This document shows positions 44,855 through 53,157 of a DNA stretch of 64,000 nucleotides, one piece after another (the first letter of the stretch is position 1; each line of letters starts with the position of its first letter). This DNA comes from Streptomyces sp. NBC_00464. GTDB taxonomy: Bacteria > Actinomycetota > Actinomycetes > Streptomycetales > Streptomycetaceae. The notes below the pieces were generated by a model. That model was not told the origin of the DNA. It was given only the letters and a program-made list of their open reading frames with translations, and searched no databases. A program made the translations under genes and the position numbers. The stretch lies in NCBI RefSeq assembly GCF_036013915.1, contig NZ_CP107899.1, positions 3,348,001 to 3,412,000 of the forward strand, in the 5' to 3' direction.

Positions 44855-45853
44855 TCAGCCGAACAGCAACACAACAACCCCATAGCTCGCCGCCGCGACC
44901 AGCGCCGCAGCCGGCATCGTGATGAACCACCCCAGGATGATGTTCTTCGCGACACCCCAGCGCACCGCGTTCACCCGCTTGGTCGCGCCCACACCCATGA
45001 TCGCCGAGGTGATCACATGTGTCGTCGAGATCGGCGCGTGGAACAGGAACGCCGAACCGAACATGATCGACGCCCCCGTGGTCTCGGCGGCGAAGCCCTG
45101 CGGCGGGTCCAGCTCGATGATCTTCCGGCCGAGCGTCCGCATGATGCGCCAGCCACCGGCGTACGTACCCAGCGACAGCATCAGTGCACAGACGAGCTTC
45201 ACCCAGACCGGGATCGGATCGCTGTAGGTCTCGTGGCCGGAGATGACCAGGGCCATCACCACGATGCCCATCGTCTTCTGCGCGTCCTGCAGACCGTGGC
45301 CGAGCGCCATGCCCGCGGCCGAGACCGTCTGCGCGATCCGGAAACCACGCTTGGCCTTGTGCGGGTTCGACTTCCGGAACATCCACATGATGGCGACCAT
45401 CACCAGATAACCGACCACCAGGCCGATCACCGGCGAGATGAACATCGGGATGACGACCTTGTCGAGCACCCCGCCCCAGTGCACCAGCGTCCCGCCCGCG
45501 AGCGCGGCGCCGACCATTCCGCCGAACAGGGCATGGGAGGACGACGACGGCAGGCCGAAGTACCAGGTGATCAGGTTCCAGATGATCGCGCCGACCAGTG
45601 CAGCGAAGAGGATTCCCATCCCCTTGTCGCCCGTGGGCGTCGCGATCAGGCCCTCACTGACGGTCTTGGCGACCCCGCTGCCCAGGAAGGCGCCCGCGAG
45701 GTTCATCACCGCCGCCATGGCCAGTGCGGCACGTGGGGTGAGAGCCCGGGTGGAGACCGACGTGGCGATGGCGTTCGCCGAGTCGTGGAAGCCGTTCGTG
45801 TACGTGAAGCCGAGCGCGACGCCGATGGTCACGACCAGTACAAAGGTGTCCAC
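44855..45853 (-). CDS. pit: Low-affinity inorganic phosphate transporter Pit
   Basis: 332 residues, about eight to ten membrane segments. The PHO4/PiT repeats are seen as GFHDSANAIATSVSTR (near 21), FGLPSSSSHAL (near 98), GLQDAQKTMGI and HAPISTTHVI. Imports metal-phosphate driven by the proton gradient. GTG start 5 nt after the DUF47 stop, hence one operon. Convergent with pstB. Confidence 0.93.
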   Translation of the reverse strand: MDTFVLVVTIGVALGFTYTNGFHDSANAIATSVSTRALTPRAALAMAAVMNLAGAFLGSGVAKTVSEGLIATPTGDKGMGILFAALVGAIIWNLITWYFGLPSSSSHALFGGMVGAALAGGTLVHWGGVLDKVVIPMFISPVIGLVVGYLVMVAIMWMFRKSNPHKAKRGFRIAQTVSAAGMALGHGLQDAQKTMGIVVMALVISGHETYSDPIPVWVKLVCALMLSLGTYAGGWRIMRTLGRKIIELDPPQGFAAETTGASIMFGSAFLFHAPISTTHVITSAIMGVGATKRVNAVRWGVAKNIILGWFITMPAAALVAAASYGVVVLLFG

Positions 45854-45858
45854 GTGGT

Positions 45859-46479
45859 TCAGGACTCCTTGACCGCGATGGTCTCCACCGTGTTCGCGAC
45901 GTGCTCGAACGCGTCGGCAGCCTCTTCCAGCACGTCCACGATCTGCTTCAGCTTCAGCACCTCTATGGCGTCGTACTTGCCGTTGAAGAGCTGGGCCAGC
46001 AGTTTGCGGTGGATCTGGTCGGCCTGGTTCTCCAGACGGTTGACCTCGATCCAGTACTCGGTGAGGTTGTCCATCGTCCGCAGGTTCGGCATGGCCGCGG
46101 CGGTCAGCTCCGCCGCCCGTGCCAGGACCTCGACCTGCTGCTCGACACCCTTCGGGAGCTCATCGACCTGGTACAGAACGACCAGGTCGACGGCCTCCTC
46201 CATGAAGTCCATGATGTCGTCGAGCGACGAGGCGAGGTTGTAAATGTCCTCGCGGTCGAACGGCGTAATGAATGAGGAGTTCAGCTGGTGGAAGATCGCG
46301 TGGGTGGCATCGTCCCCCGCGTGCTCCGCTGCCCGCATGCGCTCCGCGATCTCGACTCGGGAGGCAGAATCCGCCCCGAGCAGTTCCATCAGGAGTTTCG
46401 AGCCCGTGACGATGTTGTCCGCTGATGCGGAGAACATGTCGTAGAAGCTCGTCTCCCTGGGGGTCAGACGAAAGCGCAC
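45859..46479 (-). CDS. DUF47/PhoU-like accessory protein of Pit
   Basis: 206 residues, PhoU-like all-helical protein with D-x-D/E-x-x-D/E metal-cluster patterns (SLDDIMDFMEE near 84, VLEEAADAFEHV near 188). DUF47 genes are nearly always next to pit and are thought to regulate or gate it. GTG start. First gene of the pit operon and divergent from csoR. Confidence 0.9.
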   Translation of the reverse strand: MRFRLTPRETSFYDMFSASADNIVTGSKLLMELLGADSASRVEIAERMRAAEHAGDDATHAIFHQLNSSFITPFDREDIYNLASSLDDIMDFMEEAVDLVVLYQVDELPKGVEQQVEVLARAAELTAAAMPNLRTMDNLTEYWIEVNRLENQADQIHRKLLAQLFNGKYDAIEVLKLKQIVDVLEEAADAFEHVANTVETIAVKES

Positions 46480-46624
46480 GTGGGGTCCTCGGGGTGCTTT
46501 GGATTCGGTCAGGCTGATGCTAGGCGCATCATCCGGCCACGGCTAACCGGCATTCTTCAGTGTCGCGCATCAGGCACAGTGATCAGCACGGGGCCCCGGT
46601 CACGTTTCAGCTGAATTCGTTAGG

Positions 46625-46645
46625 ATATACCCACCAGGGGTATAT
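46625..46645 (+). promoter_or_regulatory. CsoR operator
   Basis: ATATACCC-ACCAG-GGGTATAT: perfect 8-bp arms with a 5-bp spacer, matching the known CsoR site (TACCC-N5-GGGTA). It lies about 35 bp before the csoR ATG and probably covers the promoter, so csoR should be autorepressed and copper-induced. Confidence 0.92.
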
Positions 46646-46679
46646 AAACGGCAGGGTAAAGGGAAAACGGGAGGCAGCA

Positions 46680-47084
46680 ATGACCACCACCGAGGCGGAT
46701 CGGGCGCCGGACGCGACGGACGGCACGGGCACCGCCGACGGCATGGGCACGGCCGACGCCACGGCTCCCGCCGAAGCGATCGTGACCGACCACGACCGGG
46801 GGATCCACGGCTACCACCACCAGAAGGCCGAGCACCTCAAGCGCCTGCGCCGCATCGAGGGCCAGATCCGCGGCCTGCAGCGCATGGTCGACGAGGACGT
46901 CTACTGCATCGACATACTCACCCAGGTGTCGGCGTCCACCAAGGCGCTCCAGTCGTTCGCGCTCCAACTGCTGGAGGAGCACCTGCGCCACTGCGTCGCG
47001 GATGCCGCCGTCAAGGGCGGCGAGGAGATCGACGCGAAGGTCGAGGAGGCCACCAAGGCCATCGCCCGCCTGCTGCGCACCTGA
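46680..47084 (+). CDS. csoR: CsoR, copper-sensing repressor
   Basis: 134 residues, DUF156/CsoR four-helix fold. The Cu(I) ligand set C-x24-H-x3-C is intact at C76, H101 and C105. An acidic/Thr-rich N-terminal tail of about 45 residues is longer than in B. subtilis. GGGAGG precedes the ATG at 46680. No copA or copZ is adjacent, so it acts in trans. From memory the S. lividans orthologue is the genome-wide CsoR. Confidence 0.94.
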   Translation: MTTTEADRAPDATDGTGTADGMGTADATAPAEAIVTDHDRGIHGYHHQKAEHLKRLRRIEGQIRGLQRMVDEDVYCIDILTQVSASTKALQSFALQLLEEHLRHCVADAAVKGGEEIDAKVEEATKAIARLLRT

Positions 47085-47105
47085 CCAGGGCCTCGGCTTC
47101 CCCCG

Positions 47106-47309
47106 TCACCCCCGGTGGTCCGCCTGCCGGGGGACGGTGGTGCGCTCGGTGATCGCCTTGACGTCGAGCACCTCGTCGATACGGTCCGCGCTCAGCCGCT
47201 CCCCGATCGCCGCCGACGCCGCGATCATCAGCTCCCCGCACAGCTCGATCTCGGCGAGAGCCACAAGGTCCGATACGGTCCGCGGGCTGAGCGTCACCAC
47301 GTCACTCAC
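47106..47309 (-). CDS. Small conserved hypothetical protein
   Basis: 67 residues from a GTG start: MSDVVTLSPRTVSDLVALAE..., mostly one or two amphipathic helices (IELCGELMIAASAAIGERLSADRIDEVL). Cytoplasmic, no family recognised. Its stop is 22 nt from the csoR stop (convergent). Coding-like codon use. Confidence 0.6.
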   Translation of the reverse strand: MSDVVTLSPRTVSDLVALAEIELCGELMIAASAAIGERLSADRIDEVLDVKAITERTTVPRQADHRG

Positions 47310-47432
47310 CTCTCACTGCCGTCGCCGGCTTACCAGGGTAGGGATGGCGACACACACCGCGCATGGCACGGACGGACCATTTCGCTGCCGCCAGATGCCT
47401 AGAAGAGGCCGAGGACGACGGCCCCGGGCCGG

Positions 47433-48305
47433 TCACTCCCGACTCCCCTGCTCGATCTCGCCGGTGTAGATGTCGCCCGCGTCCGGCAGCGCTACGGAGA
47501 CCGCCACCCCGAACCCGTACAGCAGCGTCGTCGACACCACCTCCCGCGGCTGCCCCTCGTTGGCGAAACTGAACCGGTGCCGCACCTTGCGCAGCCGGCC
47601 CTGCTCGTCCAGATACGCGTCGAACGGCACCGTGTCCGTGCGGAACCCCTTCGCCGCGGCCGTCAGCGCACCCCGCGAGGCAGCCGAGGCCCGGCGCGCG
47701 GCCCGTGCGATGTCGGCGGTCCCCCGGTAGTGCCGCACCGTCACCCCGGCCAGGTCGGTCTCGCCCACGTACATCACCGTGCGCGCCCCGCCCAGCAGTT
47801 CGGCCGCGGCCATCGGGTCGGTGACGCCACCGGTCACCAGATTGCCGTCCGCCAGCGCCGTCGTGTCGATCCTGACCCACTTGTCCGCGGGCACCCCGGC
47901 ACCGCGGTTCATCATGTAGAGCGCGCCCGGGGCCAGCAGCTCCGTGATGGGCCGGTGCTCGTCCTCACCCGCCGCGTCCTGCGGCAGCACGACCTTGAGC
48001 CGGCCGGACTGGGTACGGAAGTCGTACGTCCCCCTGCCCCGGATCGTCACCCGGGTGCCGCCGGCCGCCGTCTCCATCGACGTGACCACCTCGGCGCTTC
48101 CGGCAGCGGCCCCGTCCCCCGTCCCCACGAGGACCGCCGCGGCCCGTTGCACCGCTTCGGCCGCGGCGGGACCGGACCGGTCGCCGTCCGCCGCACCGTC
48201 CCCGCCGTCCACCGCGCACCCGGCGCCCGCCACCATCACGCCCACCACGACGAGGGCGCACACAGCGCGCGTCCCGCCTCCGGACCTGTGCTGCTGCACC
48301 ACCAT
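47433..48305 (-). CDS. Putative lipoprotein (LppX/LprG-like)
   Basis: 290 residues. Signal peptide (RAVCALVVVGVMVAGAGC) with a lipobox-like AGAGC, then a beta-rich domain. It contains GRGTYDFRTQSGRLKV and ELLGGARTVMYVGETDLAGVTVRHYRG, reminiscent of LppX/LprAFG lipid-binding lipoproteins. The start at 48305 places the signal correctly. Divergent from the small gene at 48458. Confidence 0.75.
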   Translation of the reverse strand: MVVQQHRSGGGTRAVCALVVVGVMVAGAGCAVDGGDGAADGDRSGPAAAEAVQRAAAVLVGTGDGAAAGSAEVVTSMETAAGGTRVTIRGRGTYDFRTQSGRLKVVLPQDAAGEDEHRPITELLAPGALYMMNRGAGVPADKWVRIDTTALADGNLVTGGVTDPMAAAELLGGARTVMYVGETDLAGVTVRHYRGTADIARAARRASAASRGALTAAAKGFRTDTVPFDAYLDEQGRLRKVRHRFSFANEGQPREVVSTTLLYGFGVAVSVALPDAGDIYTGEIEQGSRE

Positions 48306-48457
48306 CGCCTGCCAACCCCCAACGCCGACCGACTGCCCGTGCCCCCACCCGTTCCGCATAACGACGGCCCCAGCGCCCCGTAACGACCGCGCATGAGGTC
48401 GTCACGCAGCCCGCACACCCCTCACCACCGGACGGCCCCGCCCAGTACCGTGGACGC

Positions 48458-48646
48458 GTGTACGACCAACACACCACCGAGGTCCCGCCGGCCGTTCCAT
48501 CGCCCCGGCCCGCCCACCAAGCCACCACCGTCGAACGCGGCTCGTTCTGCACCGCCCGCTGCAGCTGCGGCTGGTCGGGACCGGCCCGCCGGTCCCGCGA
48601 CCTGGCCCGCACGGACGCCGAGGGACACCGCACGTCGGTGGCCTGA
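48458..48646 (+). CDS. Small Cys-containing conserved protein
   Basis: 62 residues from a GTG with TACCGT 6 nt upstream, so possibly leaderless. The middle C-T-A-R-C-S-C-G-W-S-G-P-A-R-R-S-R motif is a short Cys cluster seen, from memory, in small Streptomyces proteins annotated hypothetical. Might bind a metal, though it has only three Cys. Confidence 0.6.
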   Translation: MYDQHTTEVPPAVPSPRPAHQATTVERGSFCTARCSCGWSGPARRSRDLARTDAEGHRTSVA

Positions 48647-48702
48647 CCTCCACCCCTCTCCCCTCCCCCGTCCTCGTCCTCTCCCCCCACCCCGGAGGTC
48701 CG

Positions 48703-50298
48703 ATGACCCTGCCGAACCGGCGCACCGTCCTGACCGCCGGCGCCGCGGCCGTACTCACGGGCGCCGCCGCCACCGCGTGCGACACCGCCGGCCCCGGCAC
48801 ACCGGCCGGGGGTTCCACCCCGGCCACGTCGGCGGCCACCGGCACCTCCCCCGCCACATCGCCGACGGCCTCACCCTCCGTCCCGGCGGACTGGCCGGCC
48901 CTGGGCAGAAGCCTCGCCGGTTCCCTCGTACGGCCCGACGACGCGGCCTATCCGACCGCCCGTCAGCTCTACAACACCCGCTACGACGACCAGAAACCGG
49001 CCGCTGTCGCCTACGTCCGGCACGAGGCCGACATCCGCGAGTGCCTGGCGTTCGCCCGGCGCAGCTCCGTGCCCGTCGCCCTCCGCAGCGGCGGACACTC
49101 CTACGCCGGCTGGTCCAGCGGCAACGGGCGGCTGGTCATCGACGTCTCGTCGCTCAAGCGCGTCGACCGGGACGGCACGATCGGTGCGGGGGCCCGGCTC
49201 CTCGACGTCTACCAGGGCCTCGCCGCCCACGGCCTGACGATCCCCGGCGGCTCCTGCCCCACGGTCGGCATCTCCGGCCTGACCCTCGGCGGCGGCCACG
49301 GCGTCGCCTCGCGCGCGTACGGCCTGACGTGCGACAGCCTCACGGCCGCGACGATCGTCACCGCCGACGGCAAGACGCTCACCGCCGACGCCACCCACCA
49401 CCCGGACCTGTTCTGGGCGCTGCGCGGCGCGGGCAACGGCAACTTCGGCGTCGTCACCGAACTCAGCTTCCGCACCCGCCCCGCCCCGCAGACCGTCTCC
49501 GCGTACATGTCCTGGCCGTGGTCGCGCGCCGGGGCCGTCCTGACGGCCTGGCAGGAGTGGGGCCCGGACCAGCCCGACGAGATCTGGTCCGCCGCACACG
49601 TCGCGGCGGGGCCGGGAGGCGGCAACCCGACCGTGTCGGTCTCGGCCTTCAGCCTCGGCACGTACGGCGATCTGCAGAACGCCGTCGACCGCCTCGCCGA
49701 CCGGATCGGCGCCTCCGCGTCCTCGGTCTCGCTGCGCCGCCGCAGCTACCAGGAGGCGATGCTCGTGTACGCGGGCTGCTCGGGCATCACCGACGCCCAG
49801 TGCCACCTGCCCGGCACCACACCGGGCCGCGATCCGCAGGGCTCGCTCCAGCGCGAGACGTACGCGGCGGCATCCGACTTCTACGACCGCTCGCTGCCCC
49901 CGGCGGGCGTCCAGGCCCTGCTCGACCGGACCGAGGCCTTCACCCGGATCGGCGCGGACGAGGGCGGCGGCGGCTCGGTCGCGCTCACCGCCCTGGGCGG
50001 CGCGGTCAACCGGGTCGACCCGCAGGCCACCGCCTTCGTCCACCGCGGTTCACGGATGCTCGCCCAGTACATCGGCGCCTGGCGCACGGGCACCGCCGGC
50101 ACCGCTCAGCAGAAGTGGCTGAAAGACACCCATGGGGCGCTGCGCCGTTACGCATCGGGGGCGGCCTACCAGAACTACACGGACCCCGCCCTGACGGACT
50201 GGCGCAAGGCCTACTACGGCCCGGCCGCCGCCCGCCTCGACGAAGTGAAGAAGACGTACGACCCCGAGGGATTCTTCACGTACCCCCAGTCACTGTGA
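48703..50298 (+). CDS. BBE-type FAD-linked oxidase, Tat-exported
   Basis: 531 residues. Tat signal with RRTVLTAG, followed by a lipobox-like TAC near residue 26, so possibly a lipoprotein. PCMH FAD domain (about 95-265) with RSGGHSYAG and GGSCPTVGISGLTLGGG, the His and Cys used for bicovalent flavin in berberine-bridge enzymes. BBE C-terminal motif NYTDPALTDWRKAYYG. Oxidises an alcohol or sugar outside the cell; substrate unknown. Confidence 0.9.
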   Translation: MTLPNRRTVLTAGAAAVLTGAAATACDTAGPGTPAGGSTPATSAATGTSPATSPTASPSVPADWPALGRSLAGSLVRPDDAAYPTARQLYNTRYDDQKPAAVAYVRHEADIRECLAFARRSSVPVALRSGGHSYAGWSSGNGRLVIDVSSLKRVDRDGTIGAGARLLDVYQGLAAHGLTIPGGSCPTVGISGLTLGGGHGVASRAYGLTCDSLTAATIVTADGKTLTADATHHPDLFWALRGAGNGNFGVVTELSFRTRPAPQTVSAYMSWPWSRAGAVLTAWQEWGPDQPDEIWSAAHVAAGPGGGNPTVSVSAFSLGTYGDLQNAVDRLADRIGASASSVSLRRRSYQEAMLVYAGCSGITDAQCHLPGTTPGRDPQGSLQRETYAAASDFYDRSLPPAGVQALLDRTEAFTRIGADEGGGGSVALTALGGAVNRVDPQATAFVHRGSRMLAQYIGAWRTGTAGTAQQKWLKDTHGALRRYASGAAYQNYTDPALTDWRKAYYGPAAARLDEVKKTYDPEGFFTYPQSL

Positions 50299-50370
50299 CC
50301 GGCTGGGGAAACCGGCACCGGCCCTGACCAGCTCGGGACACCGCCCCTGAACGGCTCGGCCCGGCCTCCC

Positions 50371-51102
50371 TCAGGCGGCGAGGCCCTTCTCGCCCTCCGA
50401 GCCGCCGCCCGAACCGGGGCGCGGCTCGGGAATCCCGCGCGCCTCGCCGCCGTCCCCGGCCGTCACCGCGAGCGGGCTGCGCGACCTGACCAGCCTGCCG
50501 AGCCGGCCGGACCGCGAGACGGCACCCACCAGCGGAGTCAGCAGCATCATCGCGAGCGGCGCGAGCAGCAGCGCGGCGGCCGTGCCGAGCGCGAAGCCGC
50601 CGATGACGTCGGTCGGGTAGTGAACGCCCATGTAGATCCGGCAGAAGCCCTCCAGCAGGGCGAGCGCGATCGCCGCGATGCCGAACTTCCGGTTCGCCAC
50701 GAAGAGCCCGACGCCCAGCGCCATCGCCATGGTGGCGTGATCGCTGACGAAGGAGAAGTCGTTCTTCCCGTCCACCAGGACATCCAGCCCCTGGTGGTCC
50801 CTGAACGGTCTCGGCCGTTCCACGAATCCACGGATCGGGATGTTGATCAGCAGGGCGATCCCGGCCGCGAGCGGCGCCCAGACGAGCCCGGCGACAGCGG
50901 TCACCGAGTCCTCGGCCGTGCCGCGCCGGCGGACACTCCACCAGCACCACAGGACCACCAGGACCATGCCGAGCATGATCCCGTACTCACCGACGAACTC
51001 CATGATCCGGTCGAACCAGGTGGGAGCGGACTTCGCGAGACCGTTGATGTCGTAGAGCAGGCTGACATCAGGGTTCGACCCATCCAGTGCGAGTCCAGCC
51101 AT
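50371..51102 (-). CDS. PAP2-family membrane phosphatase
   Basis: 243 residues, about five membrane segments. Acid-phosphatase motifs: RGFVERPRPF (motif 1), FVSDHATMA (motif 2) and CRIYMGVHYPTDVIGG (motif 3). Likely dephosphorylates a lipid pyrophosphate or phosphatidate. AAGGGG precedes the ATG. The following 51103-51370 spacer contains only its promoter region; no gene or clear RNA element is seen there. Confidence 0.88.
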   Translation of the reverse strand: MAGLALDGSNPDVSLLYDINGLAKSAPTWFDRIMEFVGEYGIMLGMVLVVLWCWWSVRRRGTAEDSVTAVAGLVWAPLAAGIALLINIPIRGFVERPRPFRDHQGLDVLVDGKNDFSFVSDHATMAMALGVGLFVANRKFGIAAIALALLEGFCRIYMGVHYPTDVIGGFALGTAAALLLAPLAMMLLTPLVGAVSRSGRLGRLVRSRSPLAVTAGDGGEARGIPEPRPGSGGGSEGEKGLAA

Positions 51103-51370
51103 CTGCCGCGGCCCCTTGCCTTGTGTGCTGCTGCGGCACACGCCCGTGTGCGCCGCTATGACGAACCCCCGTATTCGGTTCGATCACTTACGTGCGTCGG
51201 GGCGACGATAGGTCAATGGCTGCGGCCCCGGTCCAACCAGAGAACGACGCGTCCCGTGTGTACGTTCCACTCTCCACCGAATGATCACCATGACGTTATC
51301 GAAGAGTGACTCATCGTCGCAGCTCAGGGCCCAGGCTTCACGGAGAGTTCCGGCCATCGGCGCCCGGCGG

Positions 51371-52378
51371 TCATGCCGCCGGCCCGGCGGTCGGAAGAGC
51401 CGCGGCCCCGTCCTTCGTGACGCGTGTCGCACCGAAGTAGTCGGGCGTGTCGATCTTGTCGAACCGGATGACGGCACCGGTGTACGGAGCGTTGATCATG
51501 TACCCGCCCCCGACGTACAGGCCGACGTGATGAATGGCACGCGAGTTGGTCAGGTCGTCGGAGAAGAACACCAGGTCCCCGGGGAGCAGCTCGTCGCGCG
51601 AGGGGTGCGGACCGGCGTTGTACTGGTCGTTCGCCACCCGGGGAAGCTCGATGTCGACGGTCCGGTACGCGGCCTGGGTCAGCCCCGAACAGTCGAACCG
51701 ACCGCCCTGCTCCGCCGTGCCGTTGCCGCCCCACAGGTACTTCGTACCGAGCTTCTTCTGAGCGAAGTAGATGGCGCCCGCGGCCTGCTGGGAGGGCTGC
51801 ACCCGCCCCACCGGCCGGGCGAAGCTCTTCTCCAGCGAACGGATGATCCTGACGTAGTTCTGCGTCTCCGAGATGGCGGGAACCCCGCCGGCCTTGATCA
51901 CCCGGTACGCACCGGCGTTGTAGGCGGCCAGCATGTTGTCGGTCGGATCCCCGGGGACCTTCTTCACATACCCCGCCAGCTCGCAGTCGTACGAAGCCGC
52001 GGACGGAATCGCGTCGGCGGGGTCCCAGACGTCCCGGTCACCGTCCTTGTCCCCGTCGACCCCGTGCGAGGCCCAGGTCCCCGGGATGAACTGCGCGATG
52101 CCCTGAGCGGCGGCCGGACTCTGCGCGCGCGGGTTCCAGCCGCTCTCCTGGTAGAGCTGGGCGGCAAGGAGGGCGGGGTTGATGGCCGGGCAGAGGTTGC
52201 CCCATTTCTGCACAAGGGGCTGGTACTTGGCCGGCACGGCCCCCTTGGCCAACGCCACGGCCCCGCCCCCGCCACCTACGAGTCCGGCGGCGGCGGAGTA
52301 CGTACCGACGACGAGCAGCGCCACGAAACACATGGCGACGCCTACGCCGATCCCACCTGCCATCCAGTATTTCCGCAC
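51371..52378 (-). CDS. Peptidoglycan hydrolase: lytic transglycosylase plus NlpC/P60 domain
   Basis: 335 residues. N-terminal membrane segment (7-35), SLT/lysozyme-like domain (about 48-190, catalytic Glu in QLYQESGWNPRA), then NlpC/P60 endopeptidase (about 200-320) with catalytic Cys in FDCSGLTQ and His in HHVGLYVG. One exported enzyme that should cut both glycan and peptide of the wall. GTG start with GGGGGATGG upstream. Confidence 0.92.
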   Translation of the reverse strand: MRKYWMAGGIGVGVAMCFVALLVVGTYSAAAGLVGGGGGAVALAKGAVPAKYQPLVQKWGNLCPAINPALLAAQLYQESGWNPRAQSPAAAQGIAQFIPGTWASHGVDGDKDGDRDVWDPADAIPSAASYDCELAGYVKKVPGDPTDNMLAAYNAGAYRVIKAGGVPAISETQNYVRIIRSLEKSFARPVGRVQPSQQAAGAIYFAQKKLGTKYLWGGNGTAEQGGRFDCSGLTQAAYRTVDIELPRVANDQYNAGPHPSRDELLPGDLVFFSDDLTNSRAIHHVGLYVGGGYMINAPYTGAVIRFDKIDTPDYFGATRVTKDGAAALPTAGPAA

Positions 52379-52485
52379 CCGTCAACCATCCCCCATCGGC
52401 GCGGGGTTCATGGCTGTTTTCGACGGTGTGTACGAGTCATGCGAGGCATTGGGGTCACGGACCGGCCAATCCGGCGCACCGGACC

Positions 52486-52518
52486 CCCGGCCCGGCGCGC
52501 CGGGTGCGCCGGGCCGGG
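52486..52518. terminator. Hairpin after lipoprotein 1
   Basis: CCCGGCCCGGCGC and GCGCCGGGCCGGG are perfect 13-bp arms around a 7-nt loop, 43 nt beyond the lipoprotein stop. Confidence 0.85.
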
Positions 52519-52560
52519 AGTCCAGTGCGCTGCCATGTCCTGACCGCCCCTCACCTGCCG

Positions 52561-53157
52561 TCAGGATGCTCCGGCGGACCAGTAGTCGGACCGTACGTTG
52601 GGGCTGGGAAGCGGGTAGACACCTTCATAATCCGGCCCGTTCGGCTCGGACGCGGAGTCGACGACCTTCGACTCCTTCACGCACGGGGTGTCCGCCTCGA
52701 AGAAGGCCTGTCCCTTGGCGCGGACGCTCACACTGATGCCGAATCCGTCCTTCGTCACCGCGTAGACCGCCGGGAACACCGCGTCGTCGTTCTTCGCCTT
52801 GATGCGGTAGTCGCTCGTGCGCCAGAACTGCTCGACCTGGTCCAGGAAACTCTGCCGCCGGTCCGCGGACACGATGGTCATGACGGTACGTCTGCGCGTC
52901 ACGTCGCAGCTGCCCTTGGTCGTCGGCCCATGGGCCCACTGCACCTTGGGATCGATCTTCTTCAGTACGGCGTCGAGCATGCCGTCGGCCCGCTCGGCGG
53001 CCTCCTGCATGTCCATCTTCTTCCCCTTGGTGTCCTTGGGGCTTTCCGAGGCGGCGGTGCCCGCGTGCACACCCGCCGCATCCTTCTCGGTGCCGCAGGC
53101 GGACAGCGTGAAGCCGACAGCCAGAGCCACCGCGACGATCTGGAACCTTCGGCTCAT
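52561..53157 (-). CDS. Lipoprotein partner of DUF1023 hydrolase, module 1
   Basis: 198 residues. Lipoprotein signal ending LSAC at residue 21. The mature part is highly similar to the module 2 lipoprotein: MDMQEAAERADGMLDAVL, HGPTTKGSCDVTRRRTVMTI, YRIKAKNDD, and the identical C-terminus WSAGAS. Its start overlaps the hydrolase stop (ATGA). Two conserved cysteines in the mature part. Probably anchored on the outer face of the membrane next to the secreted hydrolase; immunity protein or cofactor are the two obvious readings. Confidence 0.8.
   Translation of the reverse strand: MSRRFQIVAVALAVGFTLSACGTEKDAAGVHAGTAASESPKDTKGKKMDMQEAAERADGMLDAVLKKIDPKVQWAHGPTTKGSCDVTRRRTVMTIVSADRRQSFLDQVEQFWRTSDYRIKAKNDDAVFPAVYAVTKDGFGISVSVRAKGQAFFEADTPCVKESKVVDSASEPNGPDYEGVYPLPSPNVRSDYWSAGAS

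Noticed and set aside
51103..51370. Possible c-di-AMP (ydaO-type) riboswitch near the NlpC/P60 gene
   Set aside because: Such switches are known before Streptomyces wall hydrolases, but this spacer is downstream of the gene, and neither it nor 52379-52560 shows the conserved core.
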